Positions 9,635 through 20,600 of a stretch of 64,000 nucleotides of DNA are shown in pieces. The notes under the pieces are model-generated. The model was not told the DNA's origin, ran no database searches, and saw nothing but the letters and a program-made list of their open reading frames with translations. This DNA comes from Bacilliculturomica massiliensis. Lineage in GTDB: Bacteria; Bacillota; Clostridia; Peptostreptococcales; Anaerovoracaceae. Position 1 is the stretch's first letter; each line of letters opens with the position of its first letter. A program made the position numbers and the translations under genes. The stretch is taken from the NCBI RefSeq assembly GCF_900605495.1, contig NZ_LR027602.1, forward strand, positions 1 through 64,000. The letters run 5' to 3'.

Positions 9635-12600
9635 TTGAGGAACAACAGACATAAAGGACAGGGCATCAGATTCTTTCTGTGTATCGCGTTATCCCTGCTA
9701 TTGACGGCCCTATCTGCAGCATCGGGACTGTGCTATGCACAGGCGGATGAGGAGGGAGGGCGCCGGGTGAATCCGGCGTCTTCTGAGGCGGCTTTGGAGA
9801 TCCAGGCGGAAGAACGAATCGATGAAGAGGTAGACGTGCCCCTGGCGGTGCTGCGCTCCATGGGGCTGGACCCGGAAGGCTCCAGCTCGGACGGAGACGC
9901 GGCGCTGGAGGAAGTGGACGCTGCGGTGGGAACCGTGACGTGGAGAAATAATCGGTATGAGCTGACGGTCCCGCGGGATGCGGAGCGCGTGGCGCTGATC
10001 GTGCGGCCCAAACAGACCAGTACGGCCTATGCGCCTACCATAACCCTTGAGGGGGAAGGGCTGCCCGAGGGCGGGCAGGCGCTGCCCATTTCCGCCCCTT
10101 CCGAACCCATGGCCATAGGGGTGGGAGAGCTGCAGGAGTACACGATCCGGTCCGTTGCCTGGGACGGGCTGACGGTAAAGGAATATGGTCTGGTGATCTA
10201 CCGCACAGAGGCGTCCTTCACCCTTTCCGTGTCCGAGGCGGAGTGGAAGGACAACGGGAAACGGGGCTTTTACATCGACTGCGTGGCGGACGGCGTCTTT
10301 TCTCTGGACAATTTTCAGATGGCGCTGCAGTTCGATCCGGACAAGCTGGCCGTGGTAAACGGGACCACGTTTGATCCCATGGGACCGGGAGATGACCTGT
10401 ATTCTGCCATCTGGAACCTGGCCGAAGGATTTCTGGATATGAACGGGGACCTGAGCGGGGTATTTGAACCCCTTTCCACCTGGCAGGTGGATAACACCAA
10501 TGGCATTCTGATCCTGCCTTTTGGAAAAATAGCGTCAAGCCTGCCTTCCTTTGTTACAGCAGAGGGGCAGCCTCTGTTTCGGATCTTTTTTCAGATCCGG
10601 GAAGAGAGCACGGCCTTTGACCGGAAGACGCTTACACTGGCCGTCAATCGGAGCAATGTGACGCCCCAGTCCGGGATCAGCTGCAGCCAGCCCACCGGAT
10701 CGGCGGGCGTTCCGAGGTTTACCAGCGGATCGCCGGACATGGCGTCCTTCTCCGGGCTGGAGAAGCTGTTTCAGCAGGGGGACCAGACCTCTGGACAGGG
10801 TTATGTGCTGGATACGGCGGAGCCTTACGGAGGGGACGTGCTGCTGACGGTGAGCGACCCGTACAAAGAGGACGGGAGCGCGTACGGAAAGGATGAGAGC
10901 GCGTCTGTCTTCATAGGGGGGACGGGGGTGGCTTTCTCCGAGGAGCTGGGGATCGGCGCGTCCCTGGAGGAGGGCCCGGGATCGGAAGGAGAAACCGACG
11001 GATCGCCGGACGGCCTCTCCAGACAGGTGATGGACGACGGCACGCTGCCGGGCTCCCAGGTTCTGCGCTTTGAGCCGACGCTGGACAGAGGAGAGCCCCT
11101 GCGCCTTTCTGCAAGGGAAGAGGGAGGCGGGGCGGCGGAAGGCCCTCCCACAGGGGGGGAGGAGCGGCGCTTTCAGACCCTGGACCTGACGGGAAGCGTG
11201 GTGAGGTACAAGCCCGTGACCTTTGTGTTTCTGGGAAACAGCGCCCATGTGAACCTGTGGGGCGAGAAAGGAAATGAAAGCATCGGGGCCCTCAGCGACG
11301 AACAGCTTACCAGACTGAGAGAAGAGAGCGAGACCAATTACCAATACCTGACACAGCGGTTTGGGACTCTCGACGACAAGGACGGAAACGGAAAGCTGGA
11401 CATCCTGCTCTACGACATTCAGGACAACTACGGGGTGAATGGCCAGACCGGGTATTACCAGGGGGTGTTCAACGCGGGCGAGTTGTTTTATCCGGAGGGA
11501 AACGACCGGGATGTGCTGCATCTGGACACCTGGCCCACCATGGGAAGCAAGACGAATCCGAAACTGGATGCGGTCCTGTCCACCATCGTCCACGAGGGCC
11601 AGCATCTGGCCTTCGCCTCGGATGTGAAGCGGCGGGGGATCACCCTGACTGTGGCCAATCAACAGAGATACACGCCCACCTGGATCAACGAGGGGCTGTC
11701 CATGGCGGCGGAACAGGAGCGATATGGAGTCCTGAGCAGCCGGATCAGCCAGTTCAACAACTCGGCGACCATTCCCACGGGTCAGACGGCCCTGGGGCGG
11801 TGGGGCAGCAGGGCTGCCGTGGACGACTACGCGCTGACCTATCTGTTTTTCCAGTATGTGCGGACACAGGCGGAAGCGGCGGGGATCTCCCACTGGAATA
11901 CGGCCTTCTATACGGACTATGAGACGGAGGGAACGGCGCTGGAAGCGATCCTGCATCAGATTCCCGGCTTCGCGGGAAAGAGCGCCCAGGAGGTATACCG
12001 GGACTTTTATCTGGCCCTGTACATGCAGGAGCCGGAGGGCATCTACGGGTTTGAAGGAGAGCAGGAGTTCGACCGTGTGCGGGTCAAGGTGCTGGAAAAG
12101 ACGCAGCCCATGCTGCGGGCGGGGGGAGCGATGTACTCCCGGATCACATCGGAGACGGGCTTTGTGCCTGCGGCGGGGACTTCGCCGCGGCTGCTGTTTG
12201 CGGGTGTGCGGGACAGCGATACGGAGATCACGCTGTCGGTATCCGCCCATGACGAAAGGGGCGGAACGGTCACGGCCAGCCCGGGACTGGACAGCTATGA
12301 AAAAGGCCAGGCGGTGACGCTCCTGGCTGCGGCCCACGGCGGCTGGAGATTTGCGGGCTGGAGGGGGGACGTGCCGGATTCGCAGAAAGCATCGAAGACG
12401 GCCACGATCTACATGAGCCGGTCCAAGCGCGTGCAGGCGGACTTCACGCAGATCATTCCGGTGAGGCTCTCGGTGAGCGCGGAGCCCACGGAGGGGGGAA
12501 CGGTGAGCGTGAGTCCCGATCCCAACAATCAGGAGCAGAGCGGAAGTTACGATGCGGGGACAGAGGTGACGGTGAGGGCGCAGCCTGCGGAGGGCTGGAT

Positions 12601-14911
12601 CTTTGCCGGATGGCGGGAGAAGGCTGAGACTGGAAGCGGGACCGAAAGTGCGGCTGAGGAGCCGAATGCTGACGGGACTGCATCTGCGGGGGCGTCCACG
12701 CAGGGGTGGGCGGCCACGGAAGCAGTCTACACCTTTACACTGGAAGCGGATCGGGAGTTGATCGCGGTCTTTGAACAGCTGACGTATCTACCGGAGACGG
12801 CGCTGCCCCATCTGTTTCCCCAGATGGGGGAAGAAGGAACGGAGCTGAAGCTGACCTCGTCGGGAGCGCTGTTACTGGAGACGGGAAAGGGAACGCTGAC
12901 GCTGACGGCGGCGGACGGAACGCCTTTTGCCGATCTGAGCGGGATCCCCGCGAGCACGGTGGCGCGGGCGGCGGCGGAGGCTTCGGCGGGGAACCGGCTG
13001 TTGGGGATCCGGGTGACAAAGCTGGGAAGTGCCCGCAATGCCTCTCTGGATCAGAGTGGATCATTGGGCCTGAGCGCGTCCCTCGAACGGGGGGCGTCCC
13101 AGGCGTCCTCCATCGCGGTGGAAGCCGGCTCACAGGAGGAATGCCTGCAGATTTTGGCCGGTCTGGCCGCGGGCGATTCCGTGATCCTCAGCGGTGAGCA
13201 CGTGTATCTGCCGCTTCTGGGCTATTCCGTGGAGGCGGTCCTCACATCGGCGTCCGGCGATAATGCGTATGAGTCTCTGAGTCTGGCCAAGCTGACGGTG
13301 GAGACGCCTGCGGGGCGGCAGCTGGTGCGGCGGACCTCCGGCAGCGGAGTGGAAGCAGAGGCGCCGCGGTTTGGATTTACGGGCAGCGTGAAGGAATATG
13401 ACCTGTACCTGCTTTCCACAGAGACGGAAGCGACGTTTCAGCCCTGGATCTTCGACGAGAACTTCTCCGTCCGGTATTCCTACGGGAACCAGAAGGATGT
13501 GGAGGTGCGGCAGCTGCCCGCAGAGGCGGGCAAGGAGTTTCAGAGGATCTCGCCGGTGACCCTGCCCGTATCCCAAAGCGGAGAGGGCATGGACCCCGTG
13601 GTCTTCACCATCACCTACACGGGGCCCGACGGTATGACGACCTCGGAGACCTGTACCATCCACCTGCACCGGGCGGCCGCGGAGAGTGGGGACCCGGTCA
13701 CGAAGCTGGAACTGGTGCGGCGGGAGGGAACGGACACGGCCCAGGTGACGGTGAAGCTGAGAAAAACCACGCTGGGAGGAGCGCGTTTCACGCTGGATCT
13801 GCTGGACGGGATGGAGCTGACCGATGAAAATGGAGTACCCTTCGCTGCAGGCGGAGAGCCGTCCAGCTATATGACGGCCGGCGGAATCGTGTTGACGGGA
13901 AGCGGGCTGGAGCGGCTGGAGATCGCCGGCGTGCAGTATGAGGCGGCGCCATCCGGCGGAATGGGCGGCTCAGAGGACGGAACCGGGGCGGAGAGCGCAG
14001 AAAGCGCTTTGCGCCTGTCCGTGACCCTGGCGCCGAAAAAGGGGCTGACAGAAGGCGGAGCAGTCTTTGAGGAAGATACGGCTGTGCTGACCTTCTTCCT
14101 CAGCAACGCGGCGGGCTATTCTGCCGCCAAGCAGATCGCAATGGTGGAAAACGACGGGGAAGCCGGCAGGAATCTCAATGTCATTTACGACTACAACTGG
14201 GGCGAGCTGTGGAACCGAACGAAGCTGGTGGACCGGAGTACCCTGCTGAAGCTGACCGGAACCTTTTGGGCCTGGCATCCCGCGCTGACAGCGGCGTGGA
14301 TGCCGGGGGTGGCGATCCTGTCGGGAGGCGAGGTCACGGAGGCGGTGGTCAGCGAGAGACCGGCCGCGTCCGGATCATACCCCTTCGGCCTGCGGGAATA
14401 CAGATTCGAGGCGTCACTGCCTGCGGGTCAGACCTGTGAGGTGGAGTTCACCAAGGCGGCCCACGGGACTCTGAAGATCACTGGCGTGGAAGTATCTGCG
14501 GACAACCTGAGCGGCGAGGCGGTCAGCCTGAACGAACTGCTGAAAAAGGCATATGAGGGAAAGGCGGAAACCTCCGCTGTACCCGAGCTGCGGCTGGCGG
14601 CAGAAGGCCGGATCCAGCTGGCGGCAGGGGATGTGACCGGAGACGGGCGGATCACGCTGGAGGATAAGAACGTGCTCATGAGCCCGGCGTATTACGGGAA
14701 GACCGTTAGCGGAGCCGCCTTTGGAGACGGGGAAGCCGGCGGCACTTCAGGCGGCGTTGAACCGGATCCGGCAGATCCGTTGGCGTTGTGCGATCTAAAT
14801 GGAGACGGGGCGGTGACGTTGGCGGATCTGAACCTATTGATGAGCCCGTACAACTATGGAAAGGGCGGCCGTACGATTGGGATACCGGCCAGTACCGGAG
14901 AGGGGGATTGA
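9635..14911 (+). CDS. Dockerin-bearing cell-surface zinc metallopeptidase (M30-like), 1758 aa
   Basis: The start is TTG at 9635 with AAAGGAGG six bases upstream. A signal peptide (FFLCIALSLLLTALSAASG) ends near residue 35. Residues ~100-190 look like a cadherin-like beta-sandwich and ~195-340 like a cohesin (FQMALQFDPDKLAVVNG). A metallopeptidase domain spans ~505-830: HEGQH at 653-657 gives the zinc ligands and catalytic Glu, and WINEGLSMAAE at 683-693 supplies the downstream Glu ligand, as in family M30 (hyicolysin). Two InlB-type repeats (~870-1050, RFAGWRGD and IFAGWRE) and further beta domains follow. A dockerin lies at ~1660-1745 (GDVTGDGRITLED, CDLNGDGAVTLAD) with a long insert between its loops. 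It probably cleaves external proteins while held on a scaffoldin. This is the only visible enzyme of the surface locus. Confidence 0.85.
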   Translation: MRNNRHKGQGIRFFLCIALSLLLTALSAASGLCYAQADEEGGRRVNPASSEAALEIQAEERIDEEVDVPLAVLRSMGLDPEGSSSDGDAALEEVDAAVGTVTWRNNRYELTVPRDAERVALIVRPKQTSTAYAPTITLEGEGLPEGGQALPISAPSEPMAIGVGELQEYTIRSVAWDGLTVKEYGLVIYRTEASFTLSVSEAEWKDNGKRGFYIDCVADGVFSLDNFQMALQFDPDKLAVVNGTTFDPMGPGDDLYSAIWNLAEGFLDMNGDLSGVFEPLSTWQVDNTNGILILPFGKIASSLPSFVTAEGQPLFRIFFQIREESTAFDRKTLTLAVNRSNVTPQSGISCSQPTGSAGVPRFTSGSPDMASFSGLEKLFQQGDQTSGQGYVLDTAEPYGGDVLLTVSDPYKEDGSAYGKDESASVFIGGTGVAFSEELGIGASLEEGPGSEGETDGSPDGLSRQVMDDGTLPGSQVLRFEPTLDRGEPLRLSAREEGGGAAEGPPTGGEERRFQTLDLTGSVVRYKPVTFVFLGNSAHVNLWGEKGNESIGALSDEQLTRLREESETNYQYLTQRFGTLDDKDGNGKLDILLYDIQDNYGVNGQTGYYQGVFNAGELFYPEGNDRDVLHLDTWPTMGSKTNPKLDAVLSTIVHEGQHLAFASDVKRRGITLTVANQQRYTPTWINEGLSMAAEQERYGVLSSRISQFNNSATIPTGQTALGRWGSRAAVDDYALTYLFFQYVRTQAEAAGISHWNTAFYTDYETEGTALEAILHQIPGFAGKSAQEVYRDFYLALYMQEPEGIYGFEGEQEFDRVRVKVLEKTQPMLRAGGAMYSRITSETGFVPAAGTSPRLLFAGVRDSDTEITLSVSAHDERGGTVTASPGLDSYEKGQAVTLLAAAHGGWRFAGWRGDVPDSQKASKTATIYMSRSKRVQADFTQIIPVRLSVSAEPTEGGTVSVSPDPNNQEQSGSYDAGTEVTVRAQPAEGWIFAGWREKAETGSGTESAAEEPNADGTASAGASTQGWAATEAVYTFTLEADRELIAVFEQLTYLPETALPHLFPQMGEEGTELKLTSSGALLLETGKGTLTLTAADGTPFADLSGIPASTVARAAAEASAGNRLLGIRVTKLGSARNASLDQSGSLGLSASLERGASQASSIAVEAGSQEECLQILAGLAAGDSVILSGEHVYLPLLGYSVEAVLTSASGDNAYESLSLAKLTVETPAGRQLVRRTSGSGVEAEAPRFGFTGSVKEYDLYLLSTETEATFQPWIFDENFSVRYSYGNQKDVEVRQLPAEAGKEFQRISPVTLPVSQSGEGMDPVVFTITYTGPDGMTTSETCTIHLHRAAAESGDPVTKLELVRREGTDTAQVTVKLRKTTLGGARFTLDLLDGMELTDENGVPFAAGGEPSSYMTAGGIVLTGSGLERLEIAGVQYEAAPSGGMGGSEDGTGAESAESALRLSVTLAPKKGLTEGGAVFEEDTAVLTFFLSNAAGYSAAKQIAMVENDGEAGRNLNVIYDYNWGELWNRTKLVDRSTLLKLTGTFWAWHPALTAAWMPGVAILSGGEVTEAVVSERPAASGSYPFGLREYRFEASLPAGQTCEVEFTKAAHGTLKITGVEVSADNLSGEAVSLNELLKKAYEGKAETSAVPELRLAAEGRIQLAAGDVTGDGRITLEDKNVLMSPAYYGKTVSGAAFGDGEAGGTSGGVEPDPADPLALCDLNGDGAVTLADLNLLMSPYNYGKGGRTIGIPASTGEGD

Positions 14912-14923
14912 TAGGAGATGAGG

Positions 14924-17107
14924 GTGAAGAAAAACGAGACGAACCTGCGGAAGAGGAGCCGGAGCAGGAAAGCCCTGCTTCTGGGGCTGGCCCTGCTGCT
15001 GGCGCTCTCTCCGGTGAACTGGGGCGGCGTGTTTGGCGGGCCTGCAGATGGAGAGAGCGGCGTGTACGCGGACACGGCAGGCGGAAGCGACGGGGGCGGG
15101 AGCGCCGGGGACACGGCGTCCGGACCGGCCATCACCGTTGTCGGCGTGAACGTGAAGAACACGGACACGCTGGAGGTGGGCATTCAGGTCGGAGGCCCGG
15201 ATCAGCCCCTGTTTCAGTCCGTGGGTCTGGTGCTGGAGTACGACAGGAGCAGGCTGACGCCCATGGACTGGCAGCCGGGCTGGCAGACCGTGGAGAGTCA
15301 GACCACCAATGTGTCGGGCGAAGCCATCACGACCTCCTCCACCGCCGTCGTGGCGGGACAGGAGGATTGGAAGTCCCTGGCGGTCTACACGCCCACCTGG
15401 ATCAACAGCGGAACGGCCCAGGTCTATGACCCAGGGGATGGAACGGGTGTGGGTGCAGCGGGAAAAGGCTATCTGCTGCTGCAGGCCAACACGGAATATC
15501 CCTACTCCCTGCCCACGGCGCGGCAGATCGTGACGGTGAAGTTCCAGTACACAGGAGATTCTGTGGGGACGGGCGGGGCCATTACCCCGGCGGCGTCCTT
15601 CGCAGATGTGGGCCTGGATTTGGCGGGAGCCGAAGGCAGCGGTCTATCCGAGGGCAAGAAGGTTGCCTACACATCCCGGATCAAACATGTGGGATTGTAC
15701 CACACCGGAAACGCCTTCTACTACAACGGTGCCCTGAGGGATGACGGAAGCGGAAACGCGCAGGAAGATCCGACGTTGGCCGGCCAAAAGCTGGCGGTGA
15801 ACTTCGGTGCTTCCATCGTGGAGGGCGAGACCCAGCAGGCGGCGGGGGGCGGAACGGGAGACGTCGCCGTCCTCAGCTTCTACGACTGGGACGAGACCAT
15901 GCTGGGAAACAGCATCATCTCAAAAACAGCGGGAGAGGAGGAGATCAAAGAGGCGCTGACGGCCTTCAGCCAGAGCCAGTACGCCGTGACCGGCGGAGGG
16001 GAGAAGCCCACAGAATTTCCGGCGGATCTAGCCAACGAAAGCTACGTGGACAACGCCGCGTTCCCACTGACCTACAAGAAGGGCTACAACTTCGCGGGCT
16101 GGGTGCGGGCGGACGGCAAAGAAGGATCGGAGCCGTTGACAGAGGCGTTTACCGCCTATGAGACACTGGGCGAAACGCCGGAGACGGACGGAAGTTATCC
16201 GGAAGGAAGCTTTAACGCGGCTCGATGGAAGTATGAAGCCGGTCCCAATGGCGGAAGCTGGGGAAACATCGTACTGAAGGCGGGGTATGTGGAGAATGCG
16301 TGGTGCCAGATATCAGGAGTCAGTGCTCAGTATTTGATGACATATTTTGAAGGAGATATGTATGGAAACTCGACAAATGTAAATAGCGGAAACATAAGCA
16401 TTGCAGTCACAGCGGAGCGGGTAAACAATGGTTTAGGTGTCCGTAGGCTTAAAAAACCCGCGTTAAGGGCTGTTTACACATTGAATGGAGTGCAGATTAC
16501 ATTCCAGATTGATTTGGCGAATAGCGATGTTGCGGTTGGGAGAGTAGTTATACCAAAATCGACAACAGATATACAGTTTACCATTGTTGATTTGTATGGA
16601 AGCAATATTTCTATGGCTGGAAGTATGTCGCAAGACAAAACCTTTTCTAATCAAAAAGGCAATGAAGGAGGCACCTCATTAGACAGCTATATTGTTTTAG
16701 GTGCGTTGCATTCTATTTCCAAGCGTGCTGCTGCGCAAAACGATCGTTTGAAAAATGGAACGACTTCAGCAGAGTGGACAACAGGTATAGGAGCCTACAC
16801 CGTTGTTCAGGATGTTGGTTTGACATGGAAAGATGGAATGGGAAAAGATCGTTATAAAATATTACTTGCCTCTTATGGTATGGGTGCGGACAAATTGTTT
16901 GAAAAAGAAGAACTTCAGGAAATTATTGACCTCCAATTTTCTTCGGATGTTACAATTCCATCAACAAATCCCAATGCAGCCGTATATGCTCAGATGCAGA
17001 TTTTATATGATTATCTGGACAAAGCAATTGTATTAAATAACGGAGAATTCTTAACAACCATTCAGCAGGTAAAGACGGCATTGGAATCACATGGCGAACG
17101 CCTGTAA
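14924..17107 (+). CDS. Secreted protein with N-terminal cohesin-like module; chimeric C-terminus
   Basis: AGGAG at 14913-14917 touches the ATG at 14918 but is 6 bases from the GTG at 14924, so GTG is the better start; the difference is two residues. A signal peptide (KALLLGLALLLALSPV) is followed by a low-complexity Gly/Ser segment. Residues ~68-240 form a cohesin-like beta module (FQSVGLVLEYDRSRL). Residues ~245-460 include a Listeria/Bacteroides-type repeat (GYNFAGWVRADG). From base ~16310 (about residue 463) base composition drops sharply and the remaining ~265 residues match no neighbour. No dockerin or SLH is present, unlike its paralogues. The original C-terminus was probably replaced by a foreign segment. 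The function of the new C-terminus is not recognised; it could be a receptor or adhesin domain. Confidence 0.8.
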   Translation: MKKNETNLRKRSRSRKALLLGLALLLALSPVNWGGVFGGPADGESGVYADTAGGSDGGGSAGDTASGPAITVVGVNVKNTDTLEVGIQVGGPDQPLFQSVGLVLEYDRSRLTPMDWQPGWQTVESQTTNVSGEAITTSSTAVVAGQEDWKSLAVYTPTWINSGTAQVYDPGDGTGVGAAGKGYLLLQANTEYPYSLPTARQIVTVKFQYTGDSVGTGGAITPAASFADVGLDLAGAEGSGLSEGKKVAYTSRIKHVGLYHTGNAFYYNGALRDDGSGNAQEDPTLAGQKLAVNFGASIVEGETQQAAGGGTGDVAVLSFYDWDETMLGNSIISKTAGEEEIKEALTAFSQSQYAVTGGGEKPTEFPADLANESYVDNAAFPLTYKKGYNFAGWVRADGKEGSEPLTEAFTAYETLGETPETDGSYPEGSFNAARWKYEAGPNGGSWGNIVLKAGYVENAWCQISGVSAQYLMTYFEGDMYGNSTNVNSGNISIAVTAERVNNGLGVRRLKKPALRAVYTLNGVQITFQIDLANSDVAVGRVVIPKSTTDIQFTIVDLYGSNISMAGSMSQDKTFSNQKGNEGGTSLDSYIVLGALHSISKRAAAQNDRLKNGTTSAEWTTGIGAYTVVQDVGLTWKDGMGKDRYKILLASYGMGADKLFEKEELQEIIDLQFSSDVTIPSTNPNAAVYAQMQILYDYLDKAIVLNNGEFLTTIQQVKTALESHGERL

Positions 17108-17690
17108 TAAAACAGAGACATTAAAAAGGAGGAAAAGATGTTCGTAAAGCATCGAAAGGGAATTTCTTTTGCAATCACGATGGCACTCATTTTAAGTTTG
17201 TGTCCTTTAAGCGTTTTTGCACAAAGTACCGAATTATTAAATCCCAATTATAATTATATAACTGACGTGGAGATAACAGGTACTACACCGTCAGGCAGCG
17301 GGGTGACCCCGAATATTTCAGTTGCAGTAACAGCGCTGCACAATAATAACAATCTAATTGCAGGTATCATTGTACCAAAAGACCAATGGGATGCCGCGAC
17401 TGCTACTAGTGTAGATGATCTGTTGTCTTATCAAGGAAGTAAAACAGATCCCACAGATGGGTTCGGGTTTGGAACGATAGATCTTGTGGGGAATGGAGAC
17501 CCAAATGATTATGTAATACAAGATTATTGGACATTCGCCGAGGCTGCGGCGACAAACACGACGGTAACTTTAACTTGGACAGATAATCCGCTGCCAAAGC
17601 AGGCAGAGAAATATTTTATTCTTTTGTGGAGTGCATCGTCTACAACAGGAAGCGGTAACGAAGCAAACTATTATGGCTTTACTTTCGCTC
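16310..17690. other. AT-rich block spanning two surface genes (recombinant segment)
   Basis: Codons are GC-rich up to ~16305 and again from ~17695, but in between the DNA is AT-rich with A/T-ending codons. The block covers the 3' third of the gene ending at 17107, the 30-bp gap and the first ~184 codons of the gene starting at 17138. Both reading frames stay open across the edges. It looks like horizontally acquired DNA exchanged inside a surface locus. No direct repeats or transposase were seen at the edges. Confidence 0.75.
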
Positions 17691-20600
17691 TTGATGCCAA
17701 CGGCAATCTGGCCAAGGATCCCATGGATCCGCCGCAGAGCCTTGCACTGACCGCGGTAGCGGCCGCAAACACCACCTACGGCGGCTTCACCGGAACGATC
17801 ACAGCCACCGGAGCCGCAGTGACGAGCATGATCGACCATTATGTGGTCGACATCTATCAGGGCGGCGTCAAAAAGAAGACGGTGGAAGTGCCCACCTCCG
17901 GCGGTCTTACGTTCAGCGTACCCCTTGAGACGGGAACCATTGACGCGGACAAGTCATACACCGCAAGCGTCAGCGCCATCGCGCTGGATGGCGCAGCCAA
18001 GGGCGATTCTGTCTGGGTGGATTCCACAGCTTCGGTGACGCCCGCGAAGGCCAAGTTTGCTGCCCCGGCAGCGGCCACACTGGCGGCCAGCGGTACCACA
18101 CAGAATATCCTGAAGCTGAATGAGCAGGCGGTTCCCACCGGAGCAAAGGTCCAGTATCAGATCCAGGATCAGGGCGTGGTCGGTACTACATCCGTCGGAG
18201 CGTATAGCAGCTGGACCGATCTCACTGGCTGGAGCATTTCCGGTCTGACCCAGAATCACAACTACAAAGTGAAGCTGAAGTTCGTGCCTGACGGCGCGAA
18301 TGGCGGAACGAATTACTCGGTGAATTATGACGAGTCCAATGAATCGGCGGAATCCGCTGCTTTGGCGACCAAAGATCTGACGGCGCAGACCATCACCTTC
18401 GCGGGATTGACCGATCCGGTGAACGCGGTGTATGGAGATGGAACGTCCGCCTATCAGGCGACGATCTCGCCGCAGGCCATCGGTCAGACGCAGACGATCA
18501 CCTATGGATCGAGTAATGCTGATGTTGTCTCGGTCAACAGCAGCGGAACCATCAAAATTGTAGGCGTGGGAACCGCGACGATCACAGCCAGCGCCCCGGC
18601 AGTAGGCATGTATGCAGGCGGCAGCGCAAGCTACACCGTCAACGTGTCGCCCAAGGCCCTGACCGTAAACGCCAGTGCGAAGAAGGTCTACGACGGGAAC
18701 AACACTCTGACTCTGGGGGCTCTGGAAACAGGCTATACACTCAGTGGCAAGATGGACGGCGACGACGTCTCCATCGGAACGCTGACGGGAACCTTCCGCA
18801 CAGCGGATGTGCACAGTAGCTCCGCGGCGGCGATAAGCGCCGTGACCCTCACAGGAGCAAAGGCTGGAAACTACACGCTGACCACCGGCGGAGTGACCAT
18901 TAACGGCGCCATCGAGAAGCTGGCCATTGCAGGAAATCCTGAATTCACGATGACCTACGACGCAAACAGCGACGGAGCGGCTCAGGTAAACGACGTCTAC
19001 ACCATCACCATGGGCAGCATGACGGCGGTGAATCTGGATATCGCCAGAGATCTGGACATTCAGTGGCTGAGAAACGGGAGCACCATCTCCGGAGCTACGG
19101 GAGAGACCTACACCGTGACAGCGGCTGATCTGGACCAGAATATCAGCGTCAGTGTGAAGGCGAAGTCCGGGTCCAATTACAAGACGGACGCCGCTCTGGT
19201 ATCCGGCACGCAGGTACCGGGCCGGGTGGCACTGAGCGGAACGCTGACTATCAGCGGATCGGCGATCTCGGGAAGCGCGCTGGGTCTGGACATCAGCGGA
19301 CTCAACAGCGGAAGGGTGACCTACGCGGATCTGAGCTATCAGTGGCTGAGAAACGGAACCGTGATCGCGGGAGCAAACACCAGCACCTACGCGATCCAGC
19401 AGCCGGATCTGGGAACGACGATCACGGCCATCGCCACGGCTCTCCCCAGCAGCGATTACACTGGAACCGTGACGGCGGCAGGAAAGCATGTAACGCCGGA
19501 GGCGCCGGACAGCATGACCGCATCGCTGGCCCCGGGCAACGGCAGCGCTACGGGAACGTGGAGCGCCAGAGCAAACGGCGATCCCGTCACCTATCATTAC
19601 AAGCTGACCTTTAACGATCCGGGAACGACGATCGCCCGGACAAGGTATGTCTATGAGACGAGCAGCGGCGGAGCGACGGGCGCGGCCGTGGTGACCGATT
19701 CTGCGGTGGCGGACTACATTTTCGCTTCGCCGGCGGGAATCGACTGGTACAATCCCCTTGGAACGGGAGTGACCACCGGGACAGCATACAAGGTGCTGAG
19801 CAGGACGGCAGATCCGTATACCAGCGGAGGCGGAATCAAAGAGAAAGACAGTGGAAGTACAGCAGATACGAGCAAGGTCTTCAGCGGCCTGACCAACGGA
19901 GTGGAATACACGCTGGAGGTCTATGCGCGAAACGTGATTGGAACCACGGCGGCTGTCACGGCGAAGGCCAAGCCGGAAGCGACCACCCCAGGCAAACGCC
20001 CCGGCGGCGGTGGCGGAGGCGGCGGTTCCGTTGAGACGACGAAGTACACCGTGACCTACGATGCGGGAGATCACGGAACCATCACGGAAAAGACCGAGCA
20101 GGTGGAGAAAGACAAATCGCCCAAGGGCGTTAAAGTGACGGCGGACGAGGGCTGGGTCTTCGCGGGCTGGAGCAAAGACGGCAAGACCGTCATCGACCTG
20201 AAGGACGTCAAGGTGACCGGAGCCATGAAGCTCATCGCGGTCTACGAGAAGGACGACAAGATCGTCATTCCGGATTCCGTGCCCGAGGATCTGCGGTTCC
20301 TGCAGGTTTCAAAGGAAGAGATCAGCGGCGGTTACGTGAATGGCTATCAGGACGGGACCTTCCGTCCGGACAACGCCATTACCAGAGCGGAAGTGGCGGC
20401 TATCGTAGCCAAGACCATCAATTACGAGAAGGAAGAGGGCAAGTCCTACACCAACACGCCCTTCGGCGATGTGGCGAGAAGCGAGTGGTACGCGGACGAC
20501 ATCGGTTTCGTGGCCTCCCTGGGAGTGATCGCAGGGTACAAGGACGGGACCTTCAAGCCTAACAGCAACATCACGAGAGCGGAGTTTGTGACCATGGCCA

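Noticed and set aside
7984-9666. Long antisense open frame opposite the scaffoldin gene
   Set aside because: Arg/Pro/His-rich composition typical of the complement of GC-rich genes, no domains, no ribosome site; the + strand protein has a signal peptide and SLH repeats.
10535-12337. 600-codon antisense frame opposite the metallopeptidase
   Set aside because: Same shadow effect; the sense strand carries the zinc site and beta repeats.
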